A stretch of 64,000 nucleotides of DNA, from NCBI RefSeq assembly GCF_000759955.1, contig NZ_JNAL01000017.1, positions 1 through 64,000 of the forward strand, in the 5' to 3' direction. This stretch comes from Prochlorococcus marinus str. MIT 9201 (GTDB taxonomy: Bacteria > Cyanobacteriota > Cyanobacteriia > PCC-6307 > Cyanobiaceae). Made by a program: the position numbers and the translations under genes. Below the pieces are notes generated by a model that saw only the letters and a program-made list of their open reading frames with translations, searched no databases and was not told the origin of the DNA. This document shows positions 46,850 to 56,699 of this stretch, in pieces; the first letter of the stretch is position 1; every line of letters begins with the position of its first letter.

Positions 46850-48646
46850 TTATTCATCAATTGTTATTTCAATATCTAATTCTTTTAATTGTGATTCAGA
46901 GACATTTGAAGGTGCATTTGTGAGAAGACATTTTGCTTGTTGATTTTTTGGAAAAGCAATGGTTTCTCTGATTGAATCTGCACCTATGATCAGCATGGTA
47001 ATACGGTCCAATCCAAACGCTATTCCACCATGCGGAGGAGCACCCATTTCTAAGGCTTCTATTAAAAATCCAAATTTTTCATCAATCTCTTTATCAGAAA
47101 GTCCTACCGTTTTTAAAATCTCTCTTTGCAAGTTCGCTTCGTGAATACGTAAAGAGCCACCTCCTAACTCCAAACCATTAAGAACTAAGTCATAAGCATT
47201 TGCTATTGAGTTCTCAATTTCTTTTTTCAAGTTTTCACAATCTTTAGATTTTATATTTTTTGGAGAACAAAAAGGATGATGTAAAGCTTCATATCTATTT
47301 TCTTCTTCATTTCTCTCAAACATCGGAAAATCAGTTACCCATAAGAAATTCCATTTACTTTTATCTATAAGATTTAAGTCTTTTGCAATGTATTGTCTCA
47401 CTCTATCTAATGACTGGTTGACAATTTGTTTATCTCCAGCTCCTAAAAGGATTAAGTCTCCATCTTGGGCCTCGGTTATTTTTAAAATATTAGCTATATG
47501 CTCTTCATTTAAATTATTTTTAATTGCCCCAATAGTCTCGAGCTCATCTCCTTTGACCCTTATAAAGGCCAAACCACCAGCTCCTGCATCTTGAGCTACT
47601 TGGAAGATATCACCTCCGGGTTTAATTCTTACGTTGCTAATACTTAAATTACCTCCCTTAACTGTTATGGATTTTATAGAACCTCCAGACTTAATCGCCT
47701 TGGTGAAAATATTAAAGCCAATATCACCTAATACTTCTCCTAAATCTTTAAGTAACATTTGATATCTAGTATCTGGTCTATCAGTACCGTAATTATCCAT
47801 TGCTGCGTGCCATGACATTCTTGGAAAAGCATTATCAAAATCAATATTCAATACTTCTTTCCATATTTTTTTTATAAGACTTTCATTAAAAGATATTATT
47901 TCTTCTTCATTAATAAAGCTCATCTCAATATCTAATTGAGTAAACTCTGGCTGTCTATCTGCTCTTAAGTCTTCATCACGGAAACATTTTGCGATTTGAT
48001 AATACTTATCTAAGCCTCCAACCATTAAAAGTTGTTTAAATAGTTGTGGGGATTGGGGTAGAGCAAAAAATTCCCCATTTGAAAGACGTGCAGGAACAAG
48101 AAAATCGCGAGCTCCTTCTGGAGTTGATTTTGTCAGCAATGGAGTTTCTACTTCAGTAAATCCAAAATTATCAAGAAATTCTCTAGCAACTTTAATAATC
48201 TTGTGTCTTGTTTTTAAATTTTCGAGTAATTTGCCCCTTCTTAAATCAAGGTATCTATATTTTAATCTGAGTTCTTCTTTTGTATTTTCATAATCATGTA
48301 TAGATACTGGAAAAGGTAAGTTTTTTTTAATTTGATTGAGAATTTGCAAATCTTTAACCTTAAGCTCTAACTCTCCAGTACTTAAATTTTTATTAATTGA
48401 ATCTTTGGGCCTTTCATTAATAATTCCGCTAACCATTATTACCGTTTCATTTCTTAGAGTTTCTGCCTGTTTAAATAGACTTGCGCCGTCATCGGGGTTA
48501 ATTGTTATTTGTAAGAATCCACTATGGTCTCTTAAATCAATAAAAATTACACCACCATGATCTCTTCTTCTATCTACCCATCCGCATAAATTAACTAATT
48601 TACCAATATCTGTATTATTGAGTTCTTCACAAATTTTGTTTCTCAT
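46850..48646 (-). CDS. aspS: Aspartyl-tRNA synthetase
   Basis: This class II synthetase charges tRNA-Asp, and in organisms using GatCAB may also misacylate tRNA-Asn. The 598-residue bacterial-type protein has the OB-fold anticodon domain ([22 protein letters not shown], 22-43) and motif 2 [22 protein letters not shown] near 216-237. The bacterial GAD insertion lies in the middle, and motif 3 [21 protein letters not shown] comes near 545. ATG is at 48646. Whether it is discriminating cannot be read reliably here. Confidence 0.97.
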   Translation of the reverse strand: MRNKICEELNNTDIGKLVNLCGWVDRRRDHGGVIFIDLRDHSGFLQITINPDDGASLFKQAETLRNETVIMVSGIINERPKDSINKNLSTGELELKVKDLQILNQIKKNLPFPVSIHDYENTKEELRLKYRYLDLRRGKLLENLKTRHKIIKVAREFLDNFGFTEVETPLLTKSTPEGARDFLVPARLSNGEFFALPQSPQLFKQLLMVGGLDKYYQIAKCFRDEDLRADRQPEFTQLDIEMSFINEEEIISFNESLIKKIWKEVLNIDFDNAFPRMSWHAAMDNYGTDRPDTRYQMLLKDLGEVLGDIGFNIFTKAIKSGGSIKSITVKGGNLSISNVRIKPGGDIFQVAQDAGAGGLAFIRVKGDELETIGAIKNNLNEEHIANILKITEAQDGDLILLGAGDKQIVNQSLDRVRQYIAKDLNLIDKSKWNFLWVTDFPMFERNEEENRYEALHHPFCSPKNIKSKDCENLKKEIENSIANAYDLVLNGLELGGGSLRIHEANLQREILKTVGLSDKEIDEKFGFLIEALEMGAPPHGGIAFGLDRITMLIIGADSIRETIAFPKNQQAKCLLTNAPSNVSESQLKELDIEITIDE

Positions 48647-48700
48647 CTAAGTATGCTTTATTTATCAAAACTTATAATAATTCTTTGAGGGTAAATTTAG

Positions 48701-49813
48701 TTAATAATTTTTTTTATAAAACGCTCTTTTTGTTATAACTCCTTTGAATTTTTTGCCTCTTATTAATATTTCAACTTCGTTATTTATAAAAGCATGCGAA
48801 GTTGTGATGTATGCAAAAGCTATAGCTTGTTGTTTAGTTGGAGACCAACTGCCGCTAGTGATAGTTCCAATATTCTCTTCACCTTTTAGTACTGGGCAAC
48901 CTTTTCTTCCTATTGCTTTACCTTCTATAGAGAGACCAACTAACTTTTTTTGAATACCTAATCTTGACTGCTCTTCAAGAAATCTTCTCCCAAAGAATTC
49001 ATGATTATTTTCTAGATGAACTAGCCATCCTAACCCTGCTTCATACGGAGAAGTTTCTTCATTTATGTCTTGGCCATAAAGATGCATGCCCGCTTCAAGT
49101 CTAAGTGTATCCCTAGCTCCTAAACCACAAGGAGTAACATTGTTGGAAATTGAGAAATCCCATAAATTAATTGCTGCTTTTTTAGATAAAAGTATTTCTA
49201 GACCATTTTCCCCTGTATATCCTGTCTTTGAAACGAAGATTTTTTCTTTCTGCGAAATATGTTCAAAAATTTTATATTCGCATCCAAAGTTAGGGATATG
49301 GGAGATTGATGATTCAATCCATTTTTCAAATAAATCGAATGAGTTTTTACCCTGTAGTGCTAAAAGCACCTTGTCTTGTTTAAAGTTTGTTATTGAAATT
49401 TCATTCTTTTTTGAATTATTTTTTATCCACTGAAAATCTATGTCATATCTACTTGCATTAACTATTAACAATATTTCTGTTATATCATTTTCTTGTATGC
49501 CAAGGTCATAAATTATTAAGTCATCTATTATTCCTCCTTTATCATTGAGCATTACTGTATAAAGTCCCTGACCTTCAGAAATGGAGTATAAATTTGTAGG
49601 AAAAAATTTTTGAATATAATCCTTTGGATTGATTCCTTTAATAGAAATTACACCCATGTGAGAAATATCAAACAATCCAGTTGAAGATCTAACTGATTCA
49701 TGCTCTTTGATTAATCCTGAAAATGATATTGGCATTTCCCAACCTGCAAAATTCACTAACTTTGCATTGGATTGAACATATTTTGAATAAAGAGGACTTT
49801 TAAGCAAATCCAT
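48701..49813 (-). CDS. gcvT: Glycine cleavage system T protein (aminomethyltransferase)
   Basis: GcvT takes the aminomethyl group from the lipoylated H protein and passes the methylene to tetrahydrofolate, releasing ammonia, in photorespiratory glycine breakdown. The 370-residue protein has [24 protein letters not shown] near 20-43, [11 protein letters not shown] near 44, [11 protein letters not shown] near 198, and [20 protein letters not shown] near 232. The signature Asp of the family lies in the last motif. The stop TAA is at 48701. It lies 50 bases downstream of speB; gcvH and gcvP are elsewhere. Confidence 0.96.
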   Translation of the reverse strand: MDLLKSPLYSKYVQSNAKLVNFAGWEMPISFSGLIKEHESVRSSTGLFDISHMGVISIKGINPKDYIQKFFPTNLYSISEGQGLYTVMLNDKGGIIDDLIIYDLGIQENDITEILLIVNASRYDIDFQWIKNNSKKNEISITNFKQDKVLLALQGKNSFDLFEKWIESSISHIPNFGCEYKIFEHISQKEKIFVSKTGYTGENGLEILLSKKAAINLWDFSISNNVTPCGLGARDTLRLEAGMHLYGQDINEETSPYEAGLGWLVHLENNHEFFGRRFLEEQSRLGIQKKLVGLSIEGKAIGRKGCPVLKGEENIGTITSGSWSPTKQQAIAFAYITTSHAFINNEVEILIRGKKFKGVITKRAFYKKNY

Positions 49814-49863
49814 GAAATATTAAATTTTAATTTACTATTTTTACACTTTAGTTTAGAAATTTT

Positions 49864-50745
49864 TTATTGCATATTTTCTAATGACAAAATTAAGCTTCTA
49901 AGTACTTTGGCTGCAACTATACTGCTAACTCCGCTTTTATCAATTTCTGGAGATAACTCCACAATGTCTGAAGCTACAATCCTAAAGTCTCTTAAAGTTT
50001 TCAGGATCTCTTCAAAATCATTCCAAAAAAATCCTCCCGGTTCTGGGGTTCCCGTCCCTGATAATAAACTGGGATCAAACCAATCTAAATCTATTGTTAA
50101 ATAGATTGGAGACTTAGAGTATGGAAGAAGAGCTTGCTTTAACTCTTGCGCATTTCCGCCTGGACAAAAGTTAACTAATTGATTGTTATTATGCATAAAC
50201 TGAAATTCTTCTTTAGTCCCACTTCTTATTCCTACTTGCAAAATTTTCTTTTTAGGTAGCACTTCTAGGCATCTTTGCATTGTACAAGCATGACTATTTT
50301 TATTACCTATATATGTTTCTCTTAAATCTGCATGAGCATCAAGTTGAACCAATATCAAATCTGGATATTTCTTTACTAACGCTTCAACAGCACCTGTGGT
50401 AATAGAGTGTTCGCCTCCAAGCATAATAGGCCTAAGGCCTTTGTTTATTAAAAAATTTGTTGCTGATTTGACCGATTCAATAACGGACTTTGAGTCATTT
50501 TTATCAATTATTATTGACCCAAAATCAGCATACATAATATTTTCTAAGTCTTTATTTAGTTTTGGACAATATGTTTCTAAACAAGAACTCACTTGTCTTA
50601 TCGCTTCTGGACCGAATCTAGCTCCAGGTTTGAATGAACATGTGCCATCATAATTGACTCCAAATATACCAATTGCGCAATCATCAGGGCTTCTTTTTGC
50701 TCCCATGAAAATCGCATTTTCGTTATCAAATAAATTTTTTATCAT
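49864..50745 (-). CDS. speB: Agmatinase
   Basis: SpeB hydrolyses agmatine to putrescine and urea. The 293-residue ureohydrolase shows all the Mn-binding signatures: GGEHSITTGAVEAL near 110, LVQLDAHADLRETY near 133-146 and YLTIDLDWFDPSLLSGTGTPEPGG near 216. It begins at ATG 50745, one base after the speE stop, so the two genes are translated together. Direct linkage with spermidine synthase favours agmatinase over arginase or guanidinobutyrase. Confidence 0.92.
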   Translation of the reverse strand: MIKNLFDNENAIFMGAKRSPDDCAIGIFGVNYDGTCSFKPGARFGPEAIRQVSSCLETYCPKLNKDLENIMYADFGSIIIDKNDSKSVIESVKSATNFLINKGLRPIMLGGEHSITTGAVEALVKKYPDLILVQLDAHADLRETYIGNKNSHACTMQRCLEVLPKKKILQVGIRSGTKEEFQFMHNNNQLVNFCPGGNAQELKQALLPYSKSPIYLTIDLDWFDPSLLSGTGTPEPGGFFWNDFEEILKTLRDFRIVASDIVELSPEIDKSGVSSIVAAKVLRSLILSLENMQ

Positions 50746-50746
50746 T

Positions 50747-51598
50747 CTATGAATTGAGTTCTTTTACAATTTTATTTGGCATCATTTTGAATGCTGCATT
50801 TTGAAAATTCAAATTCCAAATTTCACAACCTTTTTCTATTCTCAGGGTTTCAATATAATTTTGCTTTGATAAATTTAAAACTTCTTCAGAAGCGAATGTC
50901 CAACTCCAAATACCGCTAGGATATATAGGTACAAAAGAATACATAGTTTCAGAGACTTTAAAGATTTTTTTCAGGGTTTTTAAAATACTTATGTGAATAT
51001 TTTTGAAGGATTCAGGTGATTCGCTTTGCGTTGCTAAGATACCATTTTTTTTAAGAATTCTTTTGCATTCTCTATAAAACGAATCTGAAAATAATAAATT
51101 TGCAATTTCTGATGGATCTGAACAATCTATAAATATGACGTCGTAAAAATTATCTCTTGTTTTTTTTACCCATTGAACACCATCATCAATATGGATCGTT
51201 AATCTTTCGTCATTCCATGCATCGCCTCCAATTTCTTTTAAAAATTTTTTAGATATTTTGATTACTTCCTCATCAATCTCTACTAGATCAATTTTTGATA
51301 TTTGAGAGTACTTAATGCATTCTCTTGCTGTACCGCCGTCTCCTCCACCAATAATGAGTACATTAGATTTTTCGTCAATGCTACTTAATGCTGGATGCAC
51401 AAGACACTCATGATAATACTTCTCATCTTTTAATGATGTCATCCAACAGCCATCTAGCATTAAAGCTCTGCCATAATATTCATTTTCAATAACAATAATT
51501 TCTTGATATTTGGATTTTTGTTTAATTAAGATTTCTCCATTTAGACCAAATCTTGAGCCTTTATGATATTCATCTATCCAATTTGAAATATTAGTCAT
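50747..51598 (-). CDS. speE: Spermidine synthase
   Basis: SpeE transfers an aminopropyl group from decarboxylated SAM to putrescine. The 283-residue protein has the N-terminal beta domain followed by the class I methyltransferase-like fold. It contains GRALMLDGCWMTSLKDEKYYHECLVH split over residues 43-68, the cofactor loop LIIGGGDGGTARECIKY near 80-96, and the catalytic Asp in IFIDCSDPSEIANLLFS. It sits in the order mazG - speE - speB. The two polyamine genes supply consecutive steps from agmatine to spermidine. Confidence 0.94.
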   Translation of the reverse strand: MTNISNWIDEYHKGSRFGLNGEILIKQKSKYQEIIVIENEYYGRALMLDGCWMTSLKDEKYYHECLVHPALSSIDEKSNVLIIGGGDGGTARECIKYSQISKIDLVEIDEEVIKISKKFLKEIGGDAWNDERLTIHIDDGVQWVKKTRDNFYDVIFIDCSDPSEIANLLFSDSFYRECKRILKKNGILATQSESPESFKNIHISILKTLKKIFKVSETMYSFVPIYPSGIWSWTFASEEVLNLSKQNYIETLRIEKGCEIWNLNFQNAAFKMMPNKIVKELNS

Positions 51599-51605
51599 TT
51601 GCTTT

Positions 51606-52451
51606 TTAAGAATTTTTTCTTTTAAGTTTTTGCTTGGCTATTTGCCAAAGCCGTTGAAAATCTTTAGGGGTTTGTTTTTTAATATTATCTCCTGCATGAT
51701 GTTCAATAATTGAGAATCTGTCTAAAAATTTTTTATTAGTTTTTTGAAGAGCTGATTCTGGATTTATTTTTAAAAAGTTTGAGAGATTTAGAAGGGTAAA
51801 GTAAATATCGCCATATTCATTTTTTATGTCTGAATAATTTTTACTTTTTATTGCTTCCTTTAATTCATTAATCTCTTCTTCTAACTTTTCAAAAATTTGA
51901 TCAGTACTCTCCCATTTAAAACCAAATTCTTTAACAACATTTGTGATTTTATCTGTTCCAATTGTTGGCGGTAAACTTTTAATTTTCAAATTTAAATTTT
52001 TACTAATCGATGATTTAAAATGAGGTGCTTTTTTTTCTGAATTTTTAATTTTTTCCCAAATCTTTTGCGATTTTTCTAAAGACACTTTTTCTTTTTTGTC
52101 GAAAATATATGGATGTCTATTAATAATTTTCTTGTTTAGATTTTTTAAAACATCATTTAGTTCAAATTCTTTGTTTTCGTAACCGATTTCAGAATGCAGC
52201 ATTACTTGTAATAAAAGATCTCCTAACTCTTCACAGATGTTATCCGCATTTTTTTCATATATCGCATCTATAAATTCACCACTTTCTTCATTTAAAAATG
52301 GGATCAATGATTTATGAGACTGTATTTTCTGCCATGGGCATCCCCAAGTTTTATCTTTCAATGACTTGATATTAGATATTAAAATTTTAAAGTTCTCTAA
52401 AGTCTCTAAATCGGAATTTTTATGCAAGTTATATCTATCGTTTGAGGACAT
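51606..52451 (-). CDS. mazG: Nucleoside triphosphate pyrophosphohydrolase MazG
   Basis: MazG hydrolyses NTPs to NMP and pyrophosphate. The 281-residue host-type protein has two MazG domains. The first includes CPWQKIQSHKSLIPFLNEESGEF and EELGDLLLQVMLHSEI (the EExxE and ExxD metal residues) at about 38-95; the second includes EKLEEEINELKEAIKS and NEYGDIYFTLLNLSNFL near 185-230. Cyanophages carry short single-domain MazG versions; this two-domain form is the cellular one. It precedes speE by seven bases. Confidence 0.93.
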   Translation of the reverse strand: MSSNDRYNLHKNSDLETLENFKILISNIKSLKDKTWGCPWQKIQSHKSLIPFLNEESGEFIDAIYEKNADNICEELGDLLLQVMLHSEIGYENKEFELNDVLKNLNKKIINRHPYIFDKKEKVSLEKSQKIWEKIKNSEKKAPHFKSSISKNLNLKIKSLPPTIGTDKITNVVKEFGFKWESTDQIFEKLEEEINELKEAIKSKNYSDIKNEYGDIYFTLLNLSNFLKINPESALQKTNKKFLDRFSIIEHHAGDNIKKQTPKDFQRLWQIAKQKLKRKNS

Positions 52452-52549
52452 AGGTTATCTTTTATTAATTCAATTTTGCCTTAATCATGAAATATTTAAA
52501 TAGTTAGTGCAAATATTTCAACTTCATCCATTAGAATAGGTTATTATAA

Positions 52550-52621
<72 letters not shown>

Positions 52622-52636
52622 TCTTTTATTTTTCTA

Positions 52637-52978
52637 ATGACTGAGATCGTCAATCTTTCAATCAGTCAAAGCGCTGCTTCAGAACTATCTAGGCAAGCTT
52701 CTTTTGGAGGTTCTCCTGGAAAAATGTCAATTGATTTGGTAGAGGAGAAAAATTGTTCCGAAGGATGGATGCATATTAAATTAAAGCCTGGAACATGTAA
52801 TGGATCCCCAATCTCAAGAACAGAAGGAGTCACTTTATATGCCGATGTAAAAAAGTTTAATTTACTTAAAGATTTAAAATTAGATTACTACGGTGATTTA
52901 AGCGGTGGTGGATTTCTTATCTCAACACCAAAAAATGCAAAACGTTGTTCCTGCGGTTCTGGCTTCAAACTTTTGTAG
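52637..52978 (+). CDS. IscA/HesB-like iron-sulfur cluster assembly protein
   Basis: I start this 113-residue protein at ATG 52637, 15 bases after the tRNA; a longer frame would run through the tRNA gene itself. The C-terminal part KLDYYGDLSGGGFLISTPKNAKRCSCGSGFKL closely follows the A-type carrier pattern. Cys40, Cys104 and Cys106 keep the family's C-x63-C-x-C spacing, though the usual CGC is CSC here and the usual GGCSG around the first Cys is NCSEG. It probably carries Fe-S clusters or iron, but the altered motif leaves that open. Confidence 0.82.
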   Translation: MTEIVNLSISQSAASELSRQASFGGSPGKMSIDLVEEKNCSEGWMHIKLKPGTCNGSPISRTEGVTLYADVKKFNLLKDLKLDYYGDLSGGGFLISTPKNAKRCSCGSGFKLL

Positions 52979-53073
52979 AATGAATGTCCTTTTTTTTGCA
53001 TACTAATATTATTTTCATTAATTGGCTGCTATGAAGATAAAATATAAAAAAGGTTTCGTAATAAAATTTGCAT

Positions 53074-55830
53074 ATGACTGAGATGAATGATCAATTATCT
53101 TTAAAGAATTATTCACCTTTTGAAGTAGAGAAAAAGTGGCAAGAAAAATGGGAAAGTTTACAGGCGTTTAGTCCTAATCCTGAGGATGACGGGGAGCCTT
53201 TTTGTGTTGTTATTCCGCCACCAAATGTAACTGGATCTTTGCATATGGGGCATGCATTTAACACCGCTTTGATAGATGTTGTAGTACGTTTTCAAAGACT
53301 TTTAGGTAAGAATGCTTTGTGTTTACCAGGAACTGATCATGCTTCAATAGCTGTTCAAACTATTCTTGAAAAACAATTAAAAAATGAAGGTAAAACAAGC
53401 GAGGATATTGGAAGAGATGAATTTCTTAAAAGAGCATGGAACTGGAAAGAACAAAGTGGTGGAAGAATAGTTTCTCAATTAAAAAGGATAGGATATTCAG
53501 TTGACTGGACTAGAGAAAGATTTACTCTTGATCAAAAATTAAACGAAGCAGTTATTGAGGCTTTTAATATTCTCTATAATAAGAATTTAATTTATAGAGG
53601 CGAATATTTGGTTAATTGGTGCCCTGAATCTCAATCTGCCGTAAGTGATCTTGAAGTTGAAATGCAAGAAGTAAATGGTCATTTATGGCATTTTAAATAC
53701 CCTTTAATTTCTGAAAGTGGTGAACAGTTAGATAAGTACTTAGAAGTTGCAACAACAAGACCAGAAACGCTTTTGGGTGATACTGCTGTGGCAGTTAATC
53801 CTGATGATGATAGATATAAAGAATTTATTGGTGTCAAAGTAAAAGTCCCTTTTGTTGATAGAGAAATACCTATTATCGCTGATTCACATGTTGATAAAGA
53901 TTTTGGTACGGGTTGTGTGAAGGTTACTCCAGCCCATGATCCAAATGATTTTGCAATAGGGAAAAGGCATAATTTAAAACAGATTAATGTAATGAACAAA
54001 GATGGAACTTTAAATATTAATGCAGGTATTTTTCAGAATTTAGATAGATATGAGGCTAGAAAGAAAATTATCAAAGAATTGGACAACTTAGGTCTATTGA
54101 CAAAGATAGAGGACTATAAACATACTGTTCCTTTTTCTGATAGAGGTAAGGTCCCAATTGAACCTTTATTGTCAACACAATGGTTTTTGAAAATGGATGA
54201 TATATCACAAGGATGTCTTAATGAAATTGATTCTAAAAAACCATCTTTTATTCCTCCACGCTGGGAGAAAGTTTATAAGGATTGGTTGGAGAATATCAAT
54301 GATTGGTGCATCAGTCGGCAATTGTGGTGGGGGCACCAAATACCAGCATGGTATGTTTTAGATGCCTCTCAAGACTCAATAGAACAAAATACTCCATATA
54401 TCGTTGCAAGAAATGAAGAAGATGCTTTAATCGAAGCTAATAAAAAATTTGGATTAAATATTAAATTGGTTCGCGATAAAGACGTTTTGGATACATGGTT
54501 TTCAAGTGGTTTATGGCCTTTCTCAACACTTGGTTGGCCAAATACAAATGATCCAGATTTTAAAAAATGGTATCCAAATAATGTTCTTGTTACTGGTTTC
54601 GATATTATTTTTTTCTGGGTGGCCAGAATGACAATGATGGGGAGTACTTTTACCAATAATATTCCTTTTAAGGATGTTTATATTCATGGTCTAGTTCGAG
54701 ATGAAAAAAATAAAAAAATGAGTAAAAGTGCAGGTAATGGTATTGATCCAATACTATTAATTGATAAATATGGTTCTGATGCTCTACGATTTGCTTTAAT
54801 TCGAGAAGTTGCAGGCGCTGGACAAGATATCCGGCTTGATTTTGATAGGAAAAAAGATACGTCTTCAACTGTTGAAGCTTCAAGAAATTTTGCGAATAAA
54901 TTATGGAATGCAACTAAATTTGTATTAATTAATAAAACTTCTAACAATAATTGTTCGCTTAATGAGAGTGATGAAACTTCTTTAGAATTATGTGATAGGT
55001 GGATTTTATCGAAATTGAATCAGGTAAATAAAAAAGTCGCTGCTTTGTTGAAAGAATATAAATTGGGAGAATCTGCCAAACTTCTATATGAATTTGCATG
55101 GAATGATTTTTGTGACTGGTATGTAGAATTTGCTAAACAAAGGTTTAATAATAAAGAGACTAAAAATAGACAAATATCTGAAAAAGTTTTAATAAAAGTA
55201 CTCAATGATATTTTGGTAATGATTCATCCTTTTATGCCGCATATTACTGAGGAACTTTGGCATGCACTGCAACTAAAACCAGATAATGCATTATTATCTC
55301 TTCAAAAATGGCCAATACACGAAAATAAATTTGTTGATCACAAGCTTGATAATTCCTTTCAGCAACTCTTTGAAATTATTAGACTGATTAGAAATTTGAG
55401 AGCTGAATTAGGTCTTAAGCCATCAGAAAAAGGTCCTGTATATTTAATTACAGATAATGATGAATTGATTGATTTTTTAAAAACTTTAGTTGAAGATATT
55501 CAAACCTTAACTAAATCTTCTGAAGTATTTATTTTTAAAACTAATGCTGTTGATAAAAAAGAGTTTGCTAAATCTTTTTCTGGTATAATTAGTGATTTAG
55601 AGGTTTACTTACCTTTTCAGGATTATGTAAATATAGATGCATTAAAGGAAAGGTTAACCAAGGATTTAAAAAAGGTAGCTATTGAATTAGAAAATTTAAA
55701 TAAGAGATTATCTAATAAAAATTTTGTTGATAAGGCTCCAAAAGATATTGTTGATGAATGCAGATTAAAATTAAATGAGGGTTCGGTTCAAAAGGAGAGA
55801 ATTACAAAAAAACTCGCACTATTGAATTGA
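53074..55830 (+). CDS. valS: Valyl-tRNA synthetase
   Basis: This class I synthetase charges tRNA-Val. The 918-residue protein has the HIGH-type motif PPPNVTGSLHMGHAFNTALID near residues 46-65 and a CP1 editing domain with ATTRPETLLGDTAVAVNP. The KMSKS motif is in RDEKNKKMSKSAGNGIDP near 550. A helical anticodon-binding domain and a C-terminal coiled-coil arm (LKERLTKDLKKVAIELENLNKRLSN region) complete it. I use ATG 53074; a TTG at 53068 would add two residues. The tRNA-Val gene lies upstream in the same direction. Confidence 0.97.
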   Translation: MTEMNDQLSLKNYSPFEVEKKWQEKWESLQAFSPNPEDDGEPFCVVIPPPNVTGSLHMGHAFNTALIDVVVRFQRLLGKNALCLPGTDHASIAVQTILEKQLKNEGKTSEDIGRDEFLKRAWNWKEQSGGRIVSQLKRIGYSVDWTRERFTLDQKLNEAVIEAFNILYNKNLIYRGEYLVNWCPESQSAVSDLEVEMQEVNGHLWHFKYPLISESGEQLDKYLEVATTRPETLLGDTAVAVNPDDDRYKEFIGVKVKVPFVDREIPIIADSHVDKDFGTGCVKVTPAHDPNDFAIGKRHNLKQINVMNKDGTLNINAGIFQNLDRYEARKKIIKELDNLGLLTKIEDYKHTVPFSDRGKVPIEPLLSTQWFLKMDDISQGCLNEIDSKKPSFIPPRWEKVYKDWLENINDWCISRQLWWGHQIPAWYVLDASQDSIEQNTPYIVARNEEDALIEANKKFGLNIKLVRDKDVLDTWFSSGLWPFSTLGWPNTNDPDFKKWYPNNVLVTGFDIIFFWVARMTMMGSTFTNNIPFKDVYIHGLVRDEKNKKMSKSAGNGIDPILLIDKYGSDALRFALIREVAGAGQDIRLDFDRKKDTSSTVEASRNFANKLWNATKFVLINKTSNNNCSLNESDETSLELCDRWILSKLNQVNKKVAALLKEYKLGESAKLLYEFAWNDFCDWYVEFAKQRFNNKETKNRQISEKVLIKVLNDILVMIHPFMPHITEELWHALQLKPDNALLSLQKWPIHENKFVDHKLDNSFQQLFEIIRLIRNLRAELGLKPSEKGPVYLITDNDELIDFLKTLVEDIQTLTKSSEVFIFKTNAVDKKEFAKSFSGIISDLEVYLPFQDYVNIDALKERLTKDLKKVAIELENLNKRLSNKNFVDKAPKDIVDECRLKLNEGSVQKERITKKLALLN

Positions 55831-55832
55831 GT

Positions 55833-56429
55833 ATGAATATATTCCTAGAAAATATTTATAATTTGTCTTTTTTTTTTAATACTGGAATTGGAATTTTAGC
55901 GTTTGTTTGTATTTATATTTTAATTGTTTTATTAATACTTCCAGCTTCTTGGTTATCTTTATTATCTGGTTTTTTATATGGCTCATATTTAGGATCAATT
56001 ATCGTTTTCATTTCCGCTTCCATTGGAGCAACAGTTGCATTTTTTTTATCAAAAACTTTTTTTGCAAAAAAGCTAAAAAACTTTTTTATCCGTTATCCAA
56101 AATTAACTGTTATGGAGAAAGTAGTAGAAAAAGGCGGACTTAAATTAATTTTTTTAGCGAGATTATCTCCGATATTTCCCTTCAGTATTCTAAATTATTT
56201 TTATGGTTTGAATAATATTAAATTTAGAGATTTTTCTCTTGGCCTTCTTGGAATTATTCCAGGAACTTTTCTTTATTGCTCAATAGGTAGTTTGGCAAAA
56301 ACTCTCCAGGATTTAAAAAATGTACAATCACCAAATAATTTGTATATGACTATCGTCGGAGTTGTTTCAACTTTTTTGGTTGTATATTTCTTAGCTAAAT
56401 ACTCCAGAGAATATTTTGAAAACTCCTAA
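55833..56429 (+). CDS. TVP38/TMEM64 (DedA-like) membrane protein
   Basis: This 198-residue polytopic protein has about five hydrophobic segments and the VTT/SNARE-associated domain core. It shows LILPASWLSLLSGFLYGSYLG near 35, ARLSPIFPFSILNYFYGL near 110-127, and GLLGIIPGTFLYCSIGS near 138. These proteins act in lipid or small-molecule transport across membranes; the substrate here is unknown. ATG is 55833, three bases after the valS stop; a TTG at 55827 overlapping that stop is an alternative. It is probably co-transcribed with valS. Confidence 0.85.
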   Translation: MNIFLENIYNLSFFFNTGIGILAFVCIYILIVLLILPASWLSLLSGFLYGSYLGSIIVFISASIGATVAFFLSKTFFAKKLKNFFIRYPKLTVMEKVVEKGGLKLIFLARLSPIFPFSILNYFYGLNNIKFRDFSLGLLGIIPGTFLYCSIGSLAKTLQDLKNVQSPNNLYMTIVGVVSTFLVVYFLAKYSREYFENS

Positions 56430-56433
56430 GAAT

Positions 56434-56586
56434 TTAATCTTTAATATTCCAATCTCTAATAGATGCAATTAAAATAAACCAAAATAGCCTAACTTTACCT
56501 AACAAAGTTTTATTAGCTTCTAATTCCATATATTTTGCCTGTCCACAAGGTGTTTTTATGTAGTTGAAAACTGTTTTCTTTGTCAT
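56434..56586 (-). CDS. 50-codon hypothetical small protein
   Basis: In the gap after the TVP38 gene an uninterrupted minus-strand frame runs from ATG 56586-56584 to TAA 56436-56434. Its product starts MTKKTVFNYIKTPCGQ, has a middle segment AKYMELEANKTLLGKVR, a short hydrophobic stretch LFWFILIAS and the tail IRDWNIKD. Mixed composition rather than AT-random residues, plus a possible membrane helix, favour a real small gene. No family is recognised. It lies 113 bases downstream of the ligase gene in the same direction. Confidence 0.5.
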   Translation of the reverse strand: MTKKTVFNYIKTPCGQAKYMELEANKTLLGKVRLFWFILIASIRDWNIKD

Positions 56587-56699
56587 AAGTCTTTTAAAAG
56601 TCTTAATAAATATTTTTATACTTTATAACTTATATTTTAAGTTTTTTATTTAAAAACCACATTTATTATTGACTACTTTGTTAAATAATTTTTTAAAAT

